Source of the DNA: Gammaproteobacteria bacterium
GTDB taxonomy: Bacteria; Pseudomonadota; Gammaproteobacteria; Chromatiales; Chromatiaceae
Reading direction: 5' to 3'
DNA length: 64,000 nt
NCBI GenBank assembly: GCA_020445405.1
Contig: JAGRGQ010000008.1
Span: forward strand, 34,524 to 98,523
In this document: piece by piece, positions 9,513 through 18,433 of the stretch
Position numbering within the stretch: the stretch's first letter is position 1
How the letters are laid out: every line of letters begins with the position of its first letter
Program-made: the position numbers and the translations under genes
Notes under the pieces: model-generated
Database searches by the model: none
The model's input: only the letters and a program-made list of their open reading frames with translations
What the model was told of the DNA's origin: nothing

Positions 9513-9539
9513 TTATATCGTCGTTATTAACGATATAAT
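9513..9539 (+). promoter_or_regulatory. Palindromic operator overlapping a -10 box, upstream of hipBA
   Basis: TTATATCGT and ACGATATAA form a perfect 9-bp inverted repeat separated by eight bases (9513-9538), in a very AT-rich stretch. The right arm contains a perfect TATAAT (9534-9539) that would place transcription start near 9546. HipB of E. coli is known to bind a TATCC-N8-GGATA operator. The same arm-N8-arm geometry here suggests the antitoxin represses its own promoter. Confidence 0.6.
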
Positions 9540-9611
9540 GTAACAGATACAGATCTAATAAGTCGCTATATATGACGAAAAAAATGTCAAATCAAAATAT
9601 AATCTAAAGTT

Positions 9612-9971
9612 GTGACGACTATGAAGATATCGGAACTCACCGCAGAGGATCTTGTTCTCGCTGAACTCGGCAAACGCATTGCGCGGCGCCGGCTGGATCT
9701 CTCCATTACCCAGGCGGAGCTGGCTGAACAGGCCGGCGTCTCGAAGCGAACGGTGGAGAGAATCGAAGCCGGCGCCTCCGCGCAGATGTCCAACCTGATC
9801 CGTATATTCCGTGTGCTGGGCCTGATGCCGCGACTGGAAGGGTTGATTCCGGAGACGGGACCGGGACCGATGGAGCTGCTCAAACAGAAAGGCAAAGTCA
9901 GGCAGCGCGCCTCGTCACGCAAACGCCAGCAGAAGCCTCGGGAGGCCTGGTCCTGGGACGATGACAAGTGA
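9612..9971 (+). CDS. hipB: HipB-like antitoxin, XRE-family DNA-binding protein
   Basis: The 119-residue protein has a classical XRE helix-turn-helix at about residues 33-54 (TQAELAEQAGVSKRTVERIE), preceded by an arginine-rich helix and followed by a basic tail ending in WSWDDDK. It overlaps the downstream HipA-like toxin by four bases (ATGA-type overlap with a GTG), the usual layout of a toxin-antitoxin operon. The antitoxin would neutralise the kinase and repress the operon through the palindrome about 75 bases upstream. GTG at 9612 or ATG at 9621 could be the start; neither has a strong ribosome-binding site. The pair context makes the call secure. Confidence 0.85.
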   Translation: MTTMKISELTAEDLVLAELGKRIARRRLDLSITQAELAEQAGVSKRTVERIEAGASAQMSNLIRIFRVLGLMPRLEGLIPETGPGPMELLKQKGKVRQRASSRKRQQKPREAWSWDDDK

Positions 9972-11272
9972 GCACCGTGGCCGAGGTCAGACTCTGGGGC
10001 CGTACCATTGGCGCGGTTTCCCTGAACGACGGCGAGGAGGTTGCAGCATTCCAGTTTGAACCCGATTTCAGCCGCAGCGGTATCGAAGTGTCACCGCTCA
10101 CAATGCCGCTCTCCAGCCGCATTTACAGCTTTCCCGAGCTGGCCCGCAAAACCTTTTTCGGCCTGCCAGGGCTGTTGGCGGATTCGCTGCCGGACAAATT
10201 CGGTAATGCATTGATTGATGCCTGGCTGGCTACGCAGGGCCGCCTTCCGGCCTCGTTCAATGCGGTCGAGCGGTTATGCTATATCGGTCAGCGCGGGATG
10301 GGAGCGCTGGAGTTTGCACCCGCCACCGGACCTCGGGCAGGGCGTGCAAACCAGATCCGGATCGATCGACTGGTTGAGCTGGCGTCGCAGGTGCTGACCC
10401 ATCGCTCCGATCTTAAGGTCTCCTTTTCCCGGGAGTATCAGATGCGGGCATTGACGGATATTCTGCGCGTCGGCACGTCGGCAGGCGGTGCGCGCGCCAA
10501 GGCGGTTATTGCCTGGAATCCGGTAACCAATGAGGTGCGTTCCGGTCAGATACCGGCGGGTGAGGGCTTCCAGTACTGGTTGCTGAAATTTGACGGCGTC
10601 CGGGGCAACAGGGACAAGGAGCTGGATGATCCGCTGGGCTACGGCATCATCGAGTATGCCTACTCGAAAATGGCGGGGGATTGCGGGATCGAGATGAGCG
10701 AATGCCGCCTGTTCGAGGAGAACGGCCGGCGACACTTTATGACCCGCCGCTTCGACCGTCTTCCCGGTGGCGCGAAGCTGCACATGCAGTCGCTGTGCGC
10801 GCTGGCCCATTACGATTTCAACCTGGCGGGGGCATACAGCTACGAACAGGCGTTGCTGGCGATGCGGCAGCTGGGACTGCCCATGCGCGCGATTGAACAG
10901 CAGTTCCGACGCATGGCTTTCAACATTGTCGCGCGCAATCAGGACGACCACGTCAAGAATATCGCTTTTCTGATGGACAAACAGGGCAACTGGTCGCTGG
11001 CGCCCGCATTCGACGTGACCTACAGCTTTAATCCCTCGGGTGCATGGACGGCCCGTCACCAGATGACATTGAACGGTAAACGCGACGATTTCAAGCTGGA
11101 CGATTTCAACGCGTGTGCGAAGGCCGCCGCGATGAAACGCGGCCGGGCGGAGTCGATTCTCGGAGACGTTCGGGAAACGGTCGCTCGCTGGCGTGATTAT
11201 GCTGAGGAGGCCGGCGTGAATTCAGCGCAAAGCGATCAAATCCAGCGCGCGCTCAGGTTAGACGGGTACTGA
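9968..11272 (+). CDS. hipA: HipA-like serine/threonine kinase toxin
   Basis: The 434-residue protein shows the family order: an N-terminal subdomain-1 region (about residues 1-105), a nucleotide-loop region with GTSAGGARAKAV near 170-180, the catalytic segment ARNQDDHVKNIAF near 321-333 and the metal-binding AFDVTYS a few residues later. HipA kinases phosphorylate targets such as glutamyl-tRNA synthetase and cause growth arrest or persistence. The Asp-Asp-His-x-Lys-Asn cluster is intact, so the kinase is predicted active. The GTG start overlaps the end of hipB. Targets cannot be inferred from the sequence. Confidence 0.92.
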   Translation: MSTVAEVRLWGRTIGAVSLNDGEEVAAFQFEPDFSRSGIEVSPLTMPLSSRIYSFPELARKTFFGLPGLLADSLPDKFGNALIDAWLATQGRLPASFNAVERLCYIGQRGMGALEFAPATGPRAGRANQIRIDRLVELASQVLTHRSDLKVSFSREYQMRALTDILRVGTSAGGARAKAVIAWNPVTNEVRSGQIPAGEGFQYWLLKFDGVRGNRDKELDDPLGYGIIEYAYSKMAGDCGIEMSECRLFEENGRRHFMTRRFDRLPGGAKLHMQSLCALAHYDFNLAGAYSYEQALLAMRQLGLPMRAIEQQFRRMAFNIVARNQDDHVKNIAFLMDKQGNWSLAPAFDVTYSFNPSGAWTARHQMTLNGKRDDFKLDDFNACAKAAAMKRGRAESILGDVRETVARWRDYAEEAGVNSAQSDQIQRALRLDGY

Positions 11273-11472
11273 CACAATGGCGGTCCGGAATCGGATGCAG
11301 TTTTCAGACCCGTACCCCGGTAATTTTCCGCTACGGCCTGCTGGAATTTCACCAGGTCTTCCCTGTTGTCCGGCATTCTTCTATTCTGCGCTTTATCCAT
11401 TCAGCCAGGGGTTCGATTTCGCTGACTTATTTTTTCCTGCTACCGGTTTCCGAACGCTCTCCACAGTTAGCC

Positions 11473-12738
11473 ATGTTTAAATTCATCCATGCCGCCGACA
11501 TACACCTCGACAGCGCACTGCATGGTCTGGAGCGCTATGAGGGCGCGCCGGTGGATGAGATCCGCAGCGCGACCCGCCGCGCCTTCGACAATCTGGTCCA
11601 GCTCGCGATCGACGAGGCGGTGGCGTTCGTACTGCTGGCCGGCGACCTCTATGATGGCGACTGGCGCGATTACAACACCGGTCTTTATTTCGTAGAGCGC
11701 ATGGGCAGGCTCCGGGAAGCGGGCATCGGCGTGTTCATAGTTGCGGGCAATCACGATGCCGCCAGCCAGATTACCCGGCATCTCCGCCTGCCGGACAACG
11801 TCCGGCTGTTTTCCACCAGGCGTCCTGAACGAATTGTTCTCGATGGTCAGGATGTGGCGATAATCGGACAGGGTTTTTCCAAACGGTCGGTAACCGACGA
11901 TCTGTCGCTGGCCTACCCGCAGGGAGACCCGCAGCTGTTCAATATTGGTCTGCTGCATACCTGTCTCGACGGCAAGCCGGGGCACGAACCCTACGCACCC
12001 TGCACCGTCGATGGGCTGCTCTCCAAAGGTTATCAGTACTGGGCGCTGGGGCACGTACATAAACGTGAGGAGGTGCATCGTTATCCGTGGATCGTTTTTC
12101 CGGGAAATATTCAGGGACGGCATATTCGCGAGCAGGGACCCAAGGGGTGCACGCTGGTGTCGGTTGAAAACGGCCAGATCACCGCGGTGGAGCAGCGCGA
12201 CCTCGACGTGATGCGCTGGTCTCTGTGTGCACCGGACGTTTCCACGTGCGAGACCGTGGATGATATTTACCAGCGGGTGCGTGAGCGACTGCAATCGGCT
12301 GCAGATGCCGCCGATGGGAGGCCGGTTGCGGTACGCCTGGCGCTGCGCGGCGCCAGTGCCGCGCATGCGGCGCTGCATGCGGACCGGGAGCGCTGGATCC
12401 AGGAGTACCGGGCCATGGCGACTGGACTCGGCGGTGCCGGAATCTGGTTGGAGAGGGTCTCGATCGGGACAAATGCGTCTGTTTCCGCCGATGAGATTGC
12501 TGCGCGAGAGGGCGCATTGGGCGGTCTCCTGCATGCCGTTGACGGAATGGAGATGGACAGTTCGGCGCTGGACGAGCTTGCCCGTGAGCTGTCGGTATTG
12601 CGCCGCAAGCTTCCCGCGGAGCTGCTGGGTGGAGAAGAGGCGTACGATCCAACCGATCCGGATCTGCTCAGGGAGACGCTGCAGGATATCAAGGTGCTGC
12701 TGGTCAACCGGTTGCTCTCGACGCAGGTCGGACCGTGA
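11473..12738 (+). CDS. SbcD/YhaO-like metallophosphoesterase (DNA repair exonuclease subunit)
   Basis: This 421-residue protein has the calcineurin-like nuclease motifs in order: HAADIHLDS (residues 6-14), GDLYD (57-61), GNHD (92-95), LLHTCLD and GHVHKRE (193-199). The C-terminal third is the capping region that contacts the ATPase partner. Its last bases overlap the GTG of the next gene (GTGA), so the two are translationally coupled, as in SbcD-SbcC and YhaO-YhaN pairs. The complex is expected to process DNA ends or hairpins using Mn2+. A YhaO-type rather than classical SbcD assignment is favoured by the partner's length and N-terminus. Confidence 0.92.
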   Translation: MFKFIHAADIHLDSALHGLERYEGAPVDEIRSATRRAFDNLVQLAIDEAVAFVLLAGDLYDGDWRDYNTGLYFVERMGRLREAGIGVFIVAGNHDAASQITRHLRLPDNVRLFSTRRPERIVLDGQDVAIIGQGFSKRSVTDDLSLAYPQGDPQLFNIGLLHTCLDGKPGHEPYAPCTVDGLLSKGYQYWALGHVHKREEVHRYPWIVFPGNIQGRHIREQGPKGCTLVSVENGQITAVEQRDLDVMRWSLCAPDVSTCETVDDIYQRVRERLQSAADAADGRPVAVRLALRGASAAHAALHADRERWIQEYRAMATGLGGAGIWLERVSIGTNASVSADEIAAREGALGGLLHAVDGMEMDSSALDELARELSVLRRKLPAELLGGEEAYDPTDPDLLRETLQDIKVLLVNRLLSTQVGP

Positions 12739-15700
12739 GAATAGAGCAGTTGAATCTTGCCGCATTCGGACCGTTCAGTGAGCGGGTTCTGGCCTTGGAT
12801 GGCGCCGGCCTCCATATCGTCTACGGTCCCAATGAAGCGGGTAAAAGTTCGGCGCTGCGCGGTTTGAAAGCGCTGCTGTATGGCGTTGAAGAGCGTACGC
12901 TGGACAACTTCATTCATGCCAATGACAAACTTCGTATTGTCGGCAGGCTGCGCATGGACGATGGGAAAGCGCTCAGCTTCGTCCGGCGAAAGGGGCGAAA
13001 AAACACCCTGTTGACCCCCGCCGGCGAAGTGCTTGACGAACAGGTGCTGGCACCTTTCCTGCTGGGAGTGAACCAGCAGCTGTTCCAGACGCTGTTCGGC
13101 ATTGATCACGCGGCGCTGGTGCAGGGGGGGCAGGAGATTCTCGAACAGAAGGGGGAGGTGGGGCAGGCACTTTTTTCGGCGGCGCTCGGCAGCCACGCGC
13201 TGCACAGGCTGATGGCCCAGCTCGATGAAGAAGCCGATGCGCTGTTTCGGCCCAGGGGTTCGAATCAAAAGCTGAACTCGGCGCTGAACTCCTACCATGA
13301 ATGCAACAAGCGCATCAGGGAGAGTTCGCTGTCGTCCAGTATGTGGGAGGAGCAGCGCTCTGCATTGGAACGGACCACGAAGGAGCTGGAGGCGATTCAG
13401 TCCGAGCTGACCGGCAGCCGGACGGAGGTTAACCGGCTGCAGCGCATTCAGCGTGTGCTGCCGAAACTGGCCAGGCGACGGGAGCTGTCCGGAGAACTGA
13501 AATCGCTGGGCGATGTGGTTGTCCTCTCCCCGGACTTCGCGCTGCGCCGGCAGAAAACGGTGAATGCGCTGGAGACCGCGCGCGCAATCGTCGTCCAGGC
13601 GGCCCCCCGCCTGGACGAATTACTGAGACAGCTCGAAGGGTTGTCGGTAAACCGGGCGTTGCTGGATCAGGCGGAGCGTATCGAAGAGCTGCATGCGCGT
13701 CTGGGCGGTTATCGAAAATCGTTGCAGGAGCGGCCGCACATCGAGGCGGAAGCGCGTCTGCGGTTGAACGATGCCGCATCGATACTCAAAGAGATTCATC
13801 CGGATCTCGAACCGGGGGAGATCGAGCAATTGCGCTTCGTGCCGGCGAGGCAAAAAGCCGTGTCCGAAGCCGGCAGCCGGAAATCGGTGCTGATTTCCCA
13901 GATAAACCAGCTGGAATCAGCGCTTACCAAAGCGCAAAACCGTCTGAGGGAGGTCCGACGTGCAGTTGCGGAGAACCCGGAGTCAAACTCGCCGGAGGCG
14001 TTGCTCAGGGCAATCTCCACGGCCAGGAAAGAGGGCGATCTGGACCGTACCATTCTGGCCATACGGAGCGAGCTTGCGAAGCTGCAGGCGGAATGCACCG
14101 ATGCGCTTTCCCGCCTCGCGTTCTGGAACGGCGCACTGGAGGATCTGGCGGGCCTGTGTCTGCCGAATCGGGAGAGCATCAATCATTACGAAGCGGAGTA
14201 TGACGAACTCAGGACGGACCTCCAGCGGCTTGAGGGGGAGCGGGAGAAAACCGCAAATGCATTACAGGAGACCCTGCTGAGACTGGATGAGATCAGGCTC
14301 GCGGGAAACGTGCCGACCGAAGCCGACCTGACCGATTCCAGGTCCCGGCGTGACCGGGTATGGCAGTTGTTGCGGCGGCACTGGGTTGGCGGTGAGGAGG
14401 TGTCGGCGGAAGCCAGCCGCTATGGCGGCGAAGGCGCTTTACCGGATCTATTCGAGAACAGGCTGATGGATGCCGATGAGCTGTCGGACCGCTTGCGCCG
14501 TGAAGCGGACCGGGTGGCTGAAATGGCAACGCTCCAGGCCAGGCAGGCGGCCGGGCAGCGGCAGATAGCGGAGATTTCCGGGCAGCTTGAGCTCTGCGGC
14601 GACAGGAAGCAGCGACTAGATGCCGATTGGCGGACCCTGTGGCGTTGCTGCGGAATTGTTCCCCGGGCTCCGCGCGAGATGCGTACCTGGCTGGATGAGT
14701 GCGAAAAACTGCGTCAGCGGGCAGCGGAGCTGCATACGTTGGATCGCAGGCATCGTGAGCTCGAACAGACGCGAAAGAAGCATATCGGGCTGCTGAATCG
14801 ACAGCTGACACAACTCGGCGCGGAGAGCCTGGCGGGCGAAGAATTGGAGTCGGTGCTTGCGGAAAGCGAAGTCCTTGCCCGGCAGCTCGATCAGCGCAGA
14901 CGCAAGCGCGATATGCTGCAAAAAGAGATGGAAGAACGGGAAGCCGATATGGAGTCGCTGGCTGAAGAGCACCGGCTGGCGAGGGCAGCGCTGGCAGCAT
15001 GGGCACGCCAATGGGCGGATTCGATGGAGAGTTTTGGGCTGCGCAGCGATGCGTCGCCGTCCGAGGCGGGCGACTACATCGAAAAAGTCAGACTGCTGTT
15101 TAGCATAGAGCACGAAGCGGAAAAACTGCGGATGCGCCTCGACAGTGTCGATCAGGATGTCGCCTCTTTTCGCCGCGAGGTGGAGAAGCTGGTCGCCGGT
15201 ACGGCTACGGAATTAAGCAAACTGCCTGCTGATGATGCATTGATGCGCATTAAATCACTGTTATCGGAGACCCGTGACAGGGAGACGAGGCGCCAACAGA
15301 TGGCGGCAGAGGTCGCACGGATGCAACGGGAGATCCGGGATTCGCAGGCATCCATCCGGGCTATGACCGACAGGCTGGAATCATTATGCATCGAGGCAAA
15401 AGCCAATGCGCCTGAGGAGCTGGAAGCGGCGGAACGCAGATCGGTTCAATTCCATCGAATAAGGGAGAAAATCGAATCGATCGAACAGCAGATCCTGGAT
15501 GCGGGTGAAGGCGCGAACATTGCGGCATTGGAGGCCGAATCCGCAGGGACGCATCCGGATACGCTGCCTGGGAGAATCGATGAGTTGCGCAACAGGATCG
15601 AGGATGAACTTGAACCGAAGCGTATCGAACTGGCACAGACAAAAGGGCGTGAAGAGAAAGAGCTGGAACTCATGGACGGCAGCGACCGGGCCGCATTGCT

Positions 15701-16313
15701 TGCGGATCGGGCTCAGGCCATACTCGCCACTATCCGTACCGAAGCCGAGCGTTATGTACAGGTGAAGCTCGCGGGAAAAATATTGCGCGATCAGATCGAG
15801 CTTTACCGCAGAGAGAATCAGGGCCCACTGGTTCGCCGGGCCGGCGAACATTTCGCAGCGCTTACGCTCGGCTCGTTCGAGGCGCTGACGACCCACTTCA
15901 ATGAACGGGACGAGCCTGTCCTTGCGGGCGTTCGGCCCGGTGGCGAGCAGGTGTACGTGGAAGGGATGAGTGCCGGTACCCGCGACCAGCTCTATCTGGC
16001 GCTGCGCCTCGCTTCTCTTGAAAAATATATGGAAAGTTCAGAGCCGATGCCTTTCATCGTGGACGATGTACTGGTGGATTTCGACGACCGACGCTCGCAA
16101 GCGGCGTTGCAGGCACTGGCGACATTGGCTGAAAAGACGCAGGTTATTCTGTTTACGCACCACTCCCGGCTGGTGGAGCAGGCCGGGCAATTGCAGGGAC
16201 CGGTCCAGGTGCATGCCTTGGGTGCGGCCGCAATAATCGAAGAGGTTGAATCCAGAAGATCAGAGCCGATTGATCCGCCGCTGATTATTAGGGAAAAGAT
16301 CGATCGGCTCTGA
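12735..16313 (+). CDS. SMC/SbcC-like AAA ATPase (YhaN type)
   Basis: The 1192-residue protein starts with an ABC-type ATPase N-lobe: Walker A GPNEAGKSS at residues 31-39, in the IEQLNLAAFGPF...YGPNEAGKSSALRGLKALLYG context typical of YhaN. A very long central coiled coil rich in Glu, Arg, Leu and Ala follows. The C-terminal lobe has the ABC signature SAGTRDQLYLALRLA (about 1078-1092) and Walker B MPFIVDDVLVDFDD (about 1105). No CxxC zinc hook was noticed in the middle of the coil, in contrast to SbcC/Rad50. It forms a DNA-end-processing complex with the preceding nuclease. The overlap by four bases supports equal production. Confidence 0.93.
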   Translation: MRIEQLNLAAFGPFSERVLALDGAGLHIVYGPNEAGKSSALRGLKALLYGVEERTLDNFIHANDKLRIVGRLRMDDGKALSFVRRKGRKNTLLTPAGEVLDEQVLAPFLLGVNQQLFQTLFGIDHAALVQGGQEILEQKGEVGQALFSAALGSHALHRLMAQLDEEADALFRPRGSNQKLNSALNSYHECNKRIRESSLSSSMWEEQRSALERTTKELEAIQSELTGSRTEVNRLQRIQRVLPKLARRRELSGELKSLGDVVVLSPDFALRRQKTVNALETARAIVVQAAPRLDELLRQLEGLSVNRALLDQAERIEELHARLGGYRKSLQERPHIEAEARLRLNDAASILKEIHPDLEPGEIEQLRFVPARQKAVSEAGSRKSVLISQINQLESALTKAQNRLREVRRAVAENPESNSPEALLRAISTARKEGDLDRTILAIRSELAKLQAECTDALSRLAFWNGALEDLAGLCLPNRESINHYEAEYDELRTDLQRLEGEREKTANALQETLLRLDEIRLAGNVPTEADLTDSRSRRDRVWQLLRRHWVGGEEVSAEASRYGGEGALPDLFENRLMDADELSDRLRREADRVAEMATLQARQAAGQRQIAEISGQLELCGDRKQRLDADWRTLWRCCGIVPRAPREMRTWLDECEKLRQRAAELHTLDRRHRELEQTRKKHIGLLNRQLTQLGAESLAGEELESVLAESEVLARQLDQRRRKRDMLQKEMEEREADMESLAEEHRLARAALAAWARQWADSMESFGLRSDASPSEAGDYIEKVRLLFSIEHEAEKLRMRLDSVDQDVASFRREVEKLVAGTATELSKLPADDALMRIKSLLSETRDRETRRQQMAAEVARMQREIRDSQASIRAMTDRLESLCIEAKANAPEELEAAERRSVQFHRIREKIESIEQQILDAGEGANIAALEAESAGTHPDTLPGRIDELRNRIEDELEPKRIELAQTKGREEKELELMDGSDRAALLADRAQAILATIRTEAERYVQVKLAGKILRDQIELYRRENQGPLVRRAGEHFAALTLGSFEALTTHFNERDEPVLAGVRPGGEQVYVEGMSAGTRDQLYLALRLASLEKYMESSEPMPFIVDDVLVDFDDRRSQAALQALATLAEKTQVILFTHHSRLVEQAGQLQGPVQVHALGAAAIIEEVESRRSEPIDPPLIIREKIDRL

Positions 16314-16326
16314 ACCTTTTCCCTGC

Positions 16327-16755
16327 CTAATGCGTGATGCGCTGGATGATTTTATGCACCTCGTCCTCAAGTTCGCTGGAAGGTGTTACCACCACCAGCC
16401 GCTCTTTGACCTTGGTGCTGTAACGCTGGACATCGCTGGCTTTTTCGTAAACCACGCGAAGCTCGTCCACCACTTTTTCGACTTCCAGCGGCTTCATGCC
16501 GTGATCCTGAACCAGTTTGTTCAGTCCGCTGACCTCTCCGTCGTGAATCCATGCGAGTCCGAACTTTTTGGGGGGCTTTCCGATGAAAACGTAGGCTGCA
16601 TGCTTCGACGGGACCACTTCCAGTGGATCGGAAACCTTGTCCGCCAATTCAGTGAGCTGGCTTTCCACCTCGGCTATCCGGCGCGCCGCATCGGTGGCCT
16701 GGTCTATCTGTGGGTAATCGATTTTGGATGAAAACAGTGTGCTTAATAGTCCCAT
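16327..16755 (-). CDS. Unknown soluble 142-residue protein
   Basis: The product begins MGLLSTLFSSKIDYPQID and has an N-terminal helix (ARRIAEVESQLTELADKV). A compact middle with FIGKPPKKFGLAWIHDGEV follows, then a long C-terminal helical part. There is no signal peptide or membrane segment. A good GGAGG-type site lies just before the ATG (complement of cctcc near 16762). The family was not recognised. It converges with the SMC-like gene, and its promoter region is directly abutted by the 271-bp inverted-repeat element, which could influence its expression. Confidence 0.75.
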   Translation of the reverse strand: MGLLSTLFSSKIDYPQIDQATDAARRIAEVESQLTELADKVSDPLEVVPSKHAAYVFIGKPPKKFGLAWIHDGEVSGLNKLVQDHGMKPLEVEKVVDELRVVYEKASDVQRYSTKVKERLVVVTPSSELEDEVHKIIQRITH

Positions 16756-16801
16756 GACTCCCTCCTGTTAAGTCAATCAGACAAGTTAAAGAGACAACAT
16801 T

Positions 16802-17072
16802 AGAACCTATCTCATATTTCCCCGCGAACCGCGTTGCTGTCCGAAATGCGTGCCTGCAAGGCGCGCTGCGCAGCACAGTACACAATGTACGGGCAAGCGG
16901 CGCAACACGGCAGGGGCGCATTTCGGACGCAACTCCCTGGGGACCGGGCGATTTTGGCTCCTGGCTTTGTTGCGGCTCGCTTATGTAGCATTGGCTACAC
17001 CACGCTCGCCGCGTCGCGCCATGAACCAAAATCACCACGGTCGCGGCCGCGCGGGAATGTGAGATAGGTTCT
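16802..17072. repeat. 271-bp element with inverted terminal repeats (repeat family copy A)
   Basis: The element begins AGAACCTATCTCA and ends TGAGATAGGTTCT, a perfect 13-bp terminal inverted repeat. It continues imperfectly inward for about 30 bp (ATTTCCCCGCGAACCGCG against its partner). It has no transposase and no clear target-site duplication, so it looks like a non-autonomous MITE-like unit. Shorter relatives of one end occur near 18.2, 24.8, 29.1 and 60.9 kb. It sits between the unknown gene ending at 16755 and the PilZ gene. Confidence 0.7.
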
Positions 17073-17325
17073 GGTAATAGTAGACTATATATTGCGGCTG
17101 CAAATTTTAACCTTGGCGGTTGAAACCGCTGTTTCTGCCTGGCGCCGGTAATTGGGATTCAGTCGGTGAGCGCCGCTGATTGAACATCATTCCGATGGCT
17201 GCAGCGATACGGGCCGCAGATCGGGGCAGCGGCGGCGCTTGCCGGTAATGGCCTGGGGAACTGCTTTTTCTGTCTTTGGGGACGGTGCGGTTCAGGCGCG
17301 GGTCCACCGCTTTTCGGGTGTGTTG

Positions 17326-18045
17326 TCAGCTTTTGAGTTTGGCATGCTGTTCGATCTGTACCATGTTGATGAAGCGTTGCAGCGTGAATTCGCCATTCGG
17401 ATTGAGATCGATAAACCTCCCGCCTACACGTTGAACCGACTCCCCATTTTTCGTGCTGATATCGGTGATGTATCGGATTTCGAAATTCACATTCACGCTG
17501 GGATTGGCCGGCAGGGTCAATTTGCAGTCCGCGATCTGGTCTCCAACGGACACTTTTGATATCAGCCCCCTGTCTGCCAGTGAGAGACCCTTGATGCCGA
17601 TATCCATAATCTGTAGTTTCAGCGGATGCTCTCCGTCGCGCATCAAACTGATAAATGCGGGATGCGAGATCAGCGGTTTGATGCGAAAGTATCCGCGCCG
17701 TTGGAGATACAGCACGGAATCGGGTACAGGCACAGCGAATGCCGGTGCACCTTTGTATTTTACGCGTTGCACATTGCTGCAGTTGAAACGCGTCTCGACC
17801 ATCTCGTGGTGAGCGGTACAGACGATGCGTTCAGCGGCCAGCAGTTCGTTATTCAATGACTCGTTCGGTCCATAGTCCAGAATGAGCAGATTCCTGCCCG
17901 GCAGGATATCGAGTACCGCGGTTATCACGCTGTGACCGGTATGCGGAAGTCTTGCAGTAATGAGGTCCGGTTTTTTCGCCAGTGCCTTCAGCAGGGCAAC
18001 TATCTCCCGGCTGGTGTGCAAGAGGTATTTTTCCATGCCATCCAT
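17326..18045 (-). CDS. YcgR-like PilZ-domain c-di-GMP receptor
   Basis: The 239-residue protein has an N-terminal YcgR-type beta domain (about residues 1-110) and a C-terminal PilZ domain. The PilZ c-di-GMP motif RxxxR is seen as QRRGYFR (115-121). The second motif is DIGIKGLS, where the usual serine of (D/N)xSxxG is replaced by Gly. Such proteins bind c-di-GMP and slow the flagellar motor or otherwise couple c-di-GMP to behaviour. The GGDEF/EAL protein at 46.6-49.2 kb would be a possible source or sink of the ligand. No flagellar gene is nearby. An ATG three codons downstream is an alternative start. Confidence 0.85.
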   Translation of the reverse strand: MDGMEKYLLHTSREIVALLKALAKKPDLITARLPHTGHSVITAVLDILPGRNLLILDYGPNESLNNELLAAERIVCTAHHEMVETRFNCSNVQRVKYKGAPAFAVPVPDSVLYLQRRGYFRIKPLISHPAFISLMRDGEHPLKLQIMDIGIKGLSLADRGLISKVSVGDQIADCKLTLPANPSVNVNFEIRYITDISTKNGESVQRVGGRFIDLNPNGEFTLQRFINMVQIEQHAKLKS

Positions 18046-18206
18046 GCCTGATTTCCCAACCTGTTGCTGAGCTTTTAGGATTTGAATCGATCGTCACACA
18101 AACTGCCAGCGATTTCTCGATTAGGTTTTGTATCAGCGATTCTACCCGAACTGGATGCATCGGGTTATATTTTCTCTGTTCAGTATAGAATAACCTGACT
18201 GACCAT

Positions 18207-18252
18207 GATCTTCGGCCAGCGATGCGGTTCGAGGGGATTATGAGACAGGTTC
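18207..18252 (+). repeat. Repeat family copy B (solo end)
   Basis: ATCTTCGGCCAGCGATGCGG followed by TTCGAGGGGATTATGAGACA and GGTTC aligns base for base, with few changes, to the reverse complement of the left end of the 271-bp element at 16802. Only this one end is present. It lies upstream of the malonyl-CoA decarboxylase gene. Confidence 0.55.
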
Positions 18253-18433
18253 ATATCCGACCCCTGCCTTTTCTAAATGGATCGGGATATCGGACGACAT
18301 AGAAGAATGAAAGAGCGGAGTGCGTCCAGCGTCCGGATTACAGCGGTGTCGCCCGGTACAGCGGCCGAGGCACGCTTATCCGGACGGACCGAATCACGTC
18401 ATCCTCAATGCAAAAAATGGAAGAGTAAATCCA

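Noticed and set aside
11467..12765. 432-codon frame antisense to the SbcD-like gene
   Set aside because: The plus-strand gene has all five nuclease motifs and a GTGA overlap with its partner.
13257..13270. GGTTCGAATC, a T-loop-like string
   Set aside because: It lies inside the SMC-like coding frame and no cloverleaf can be drawn; no tRNA was found in the window.
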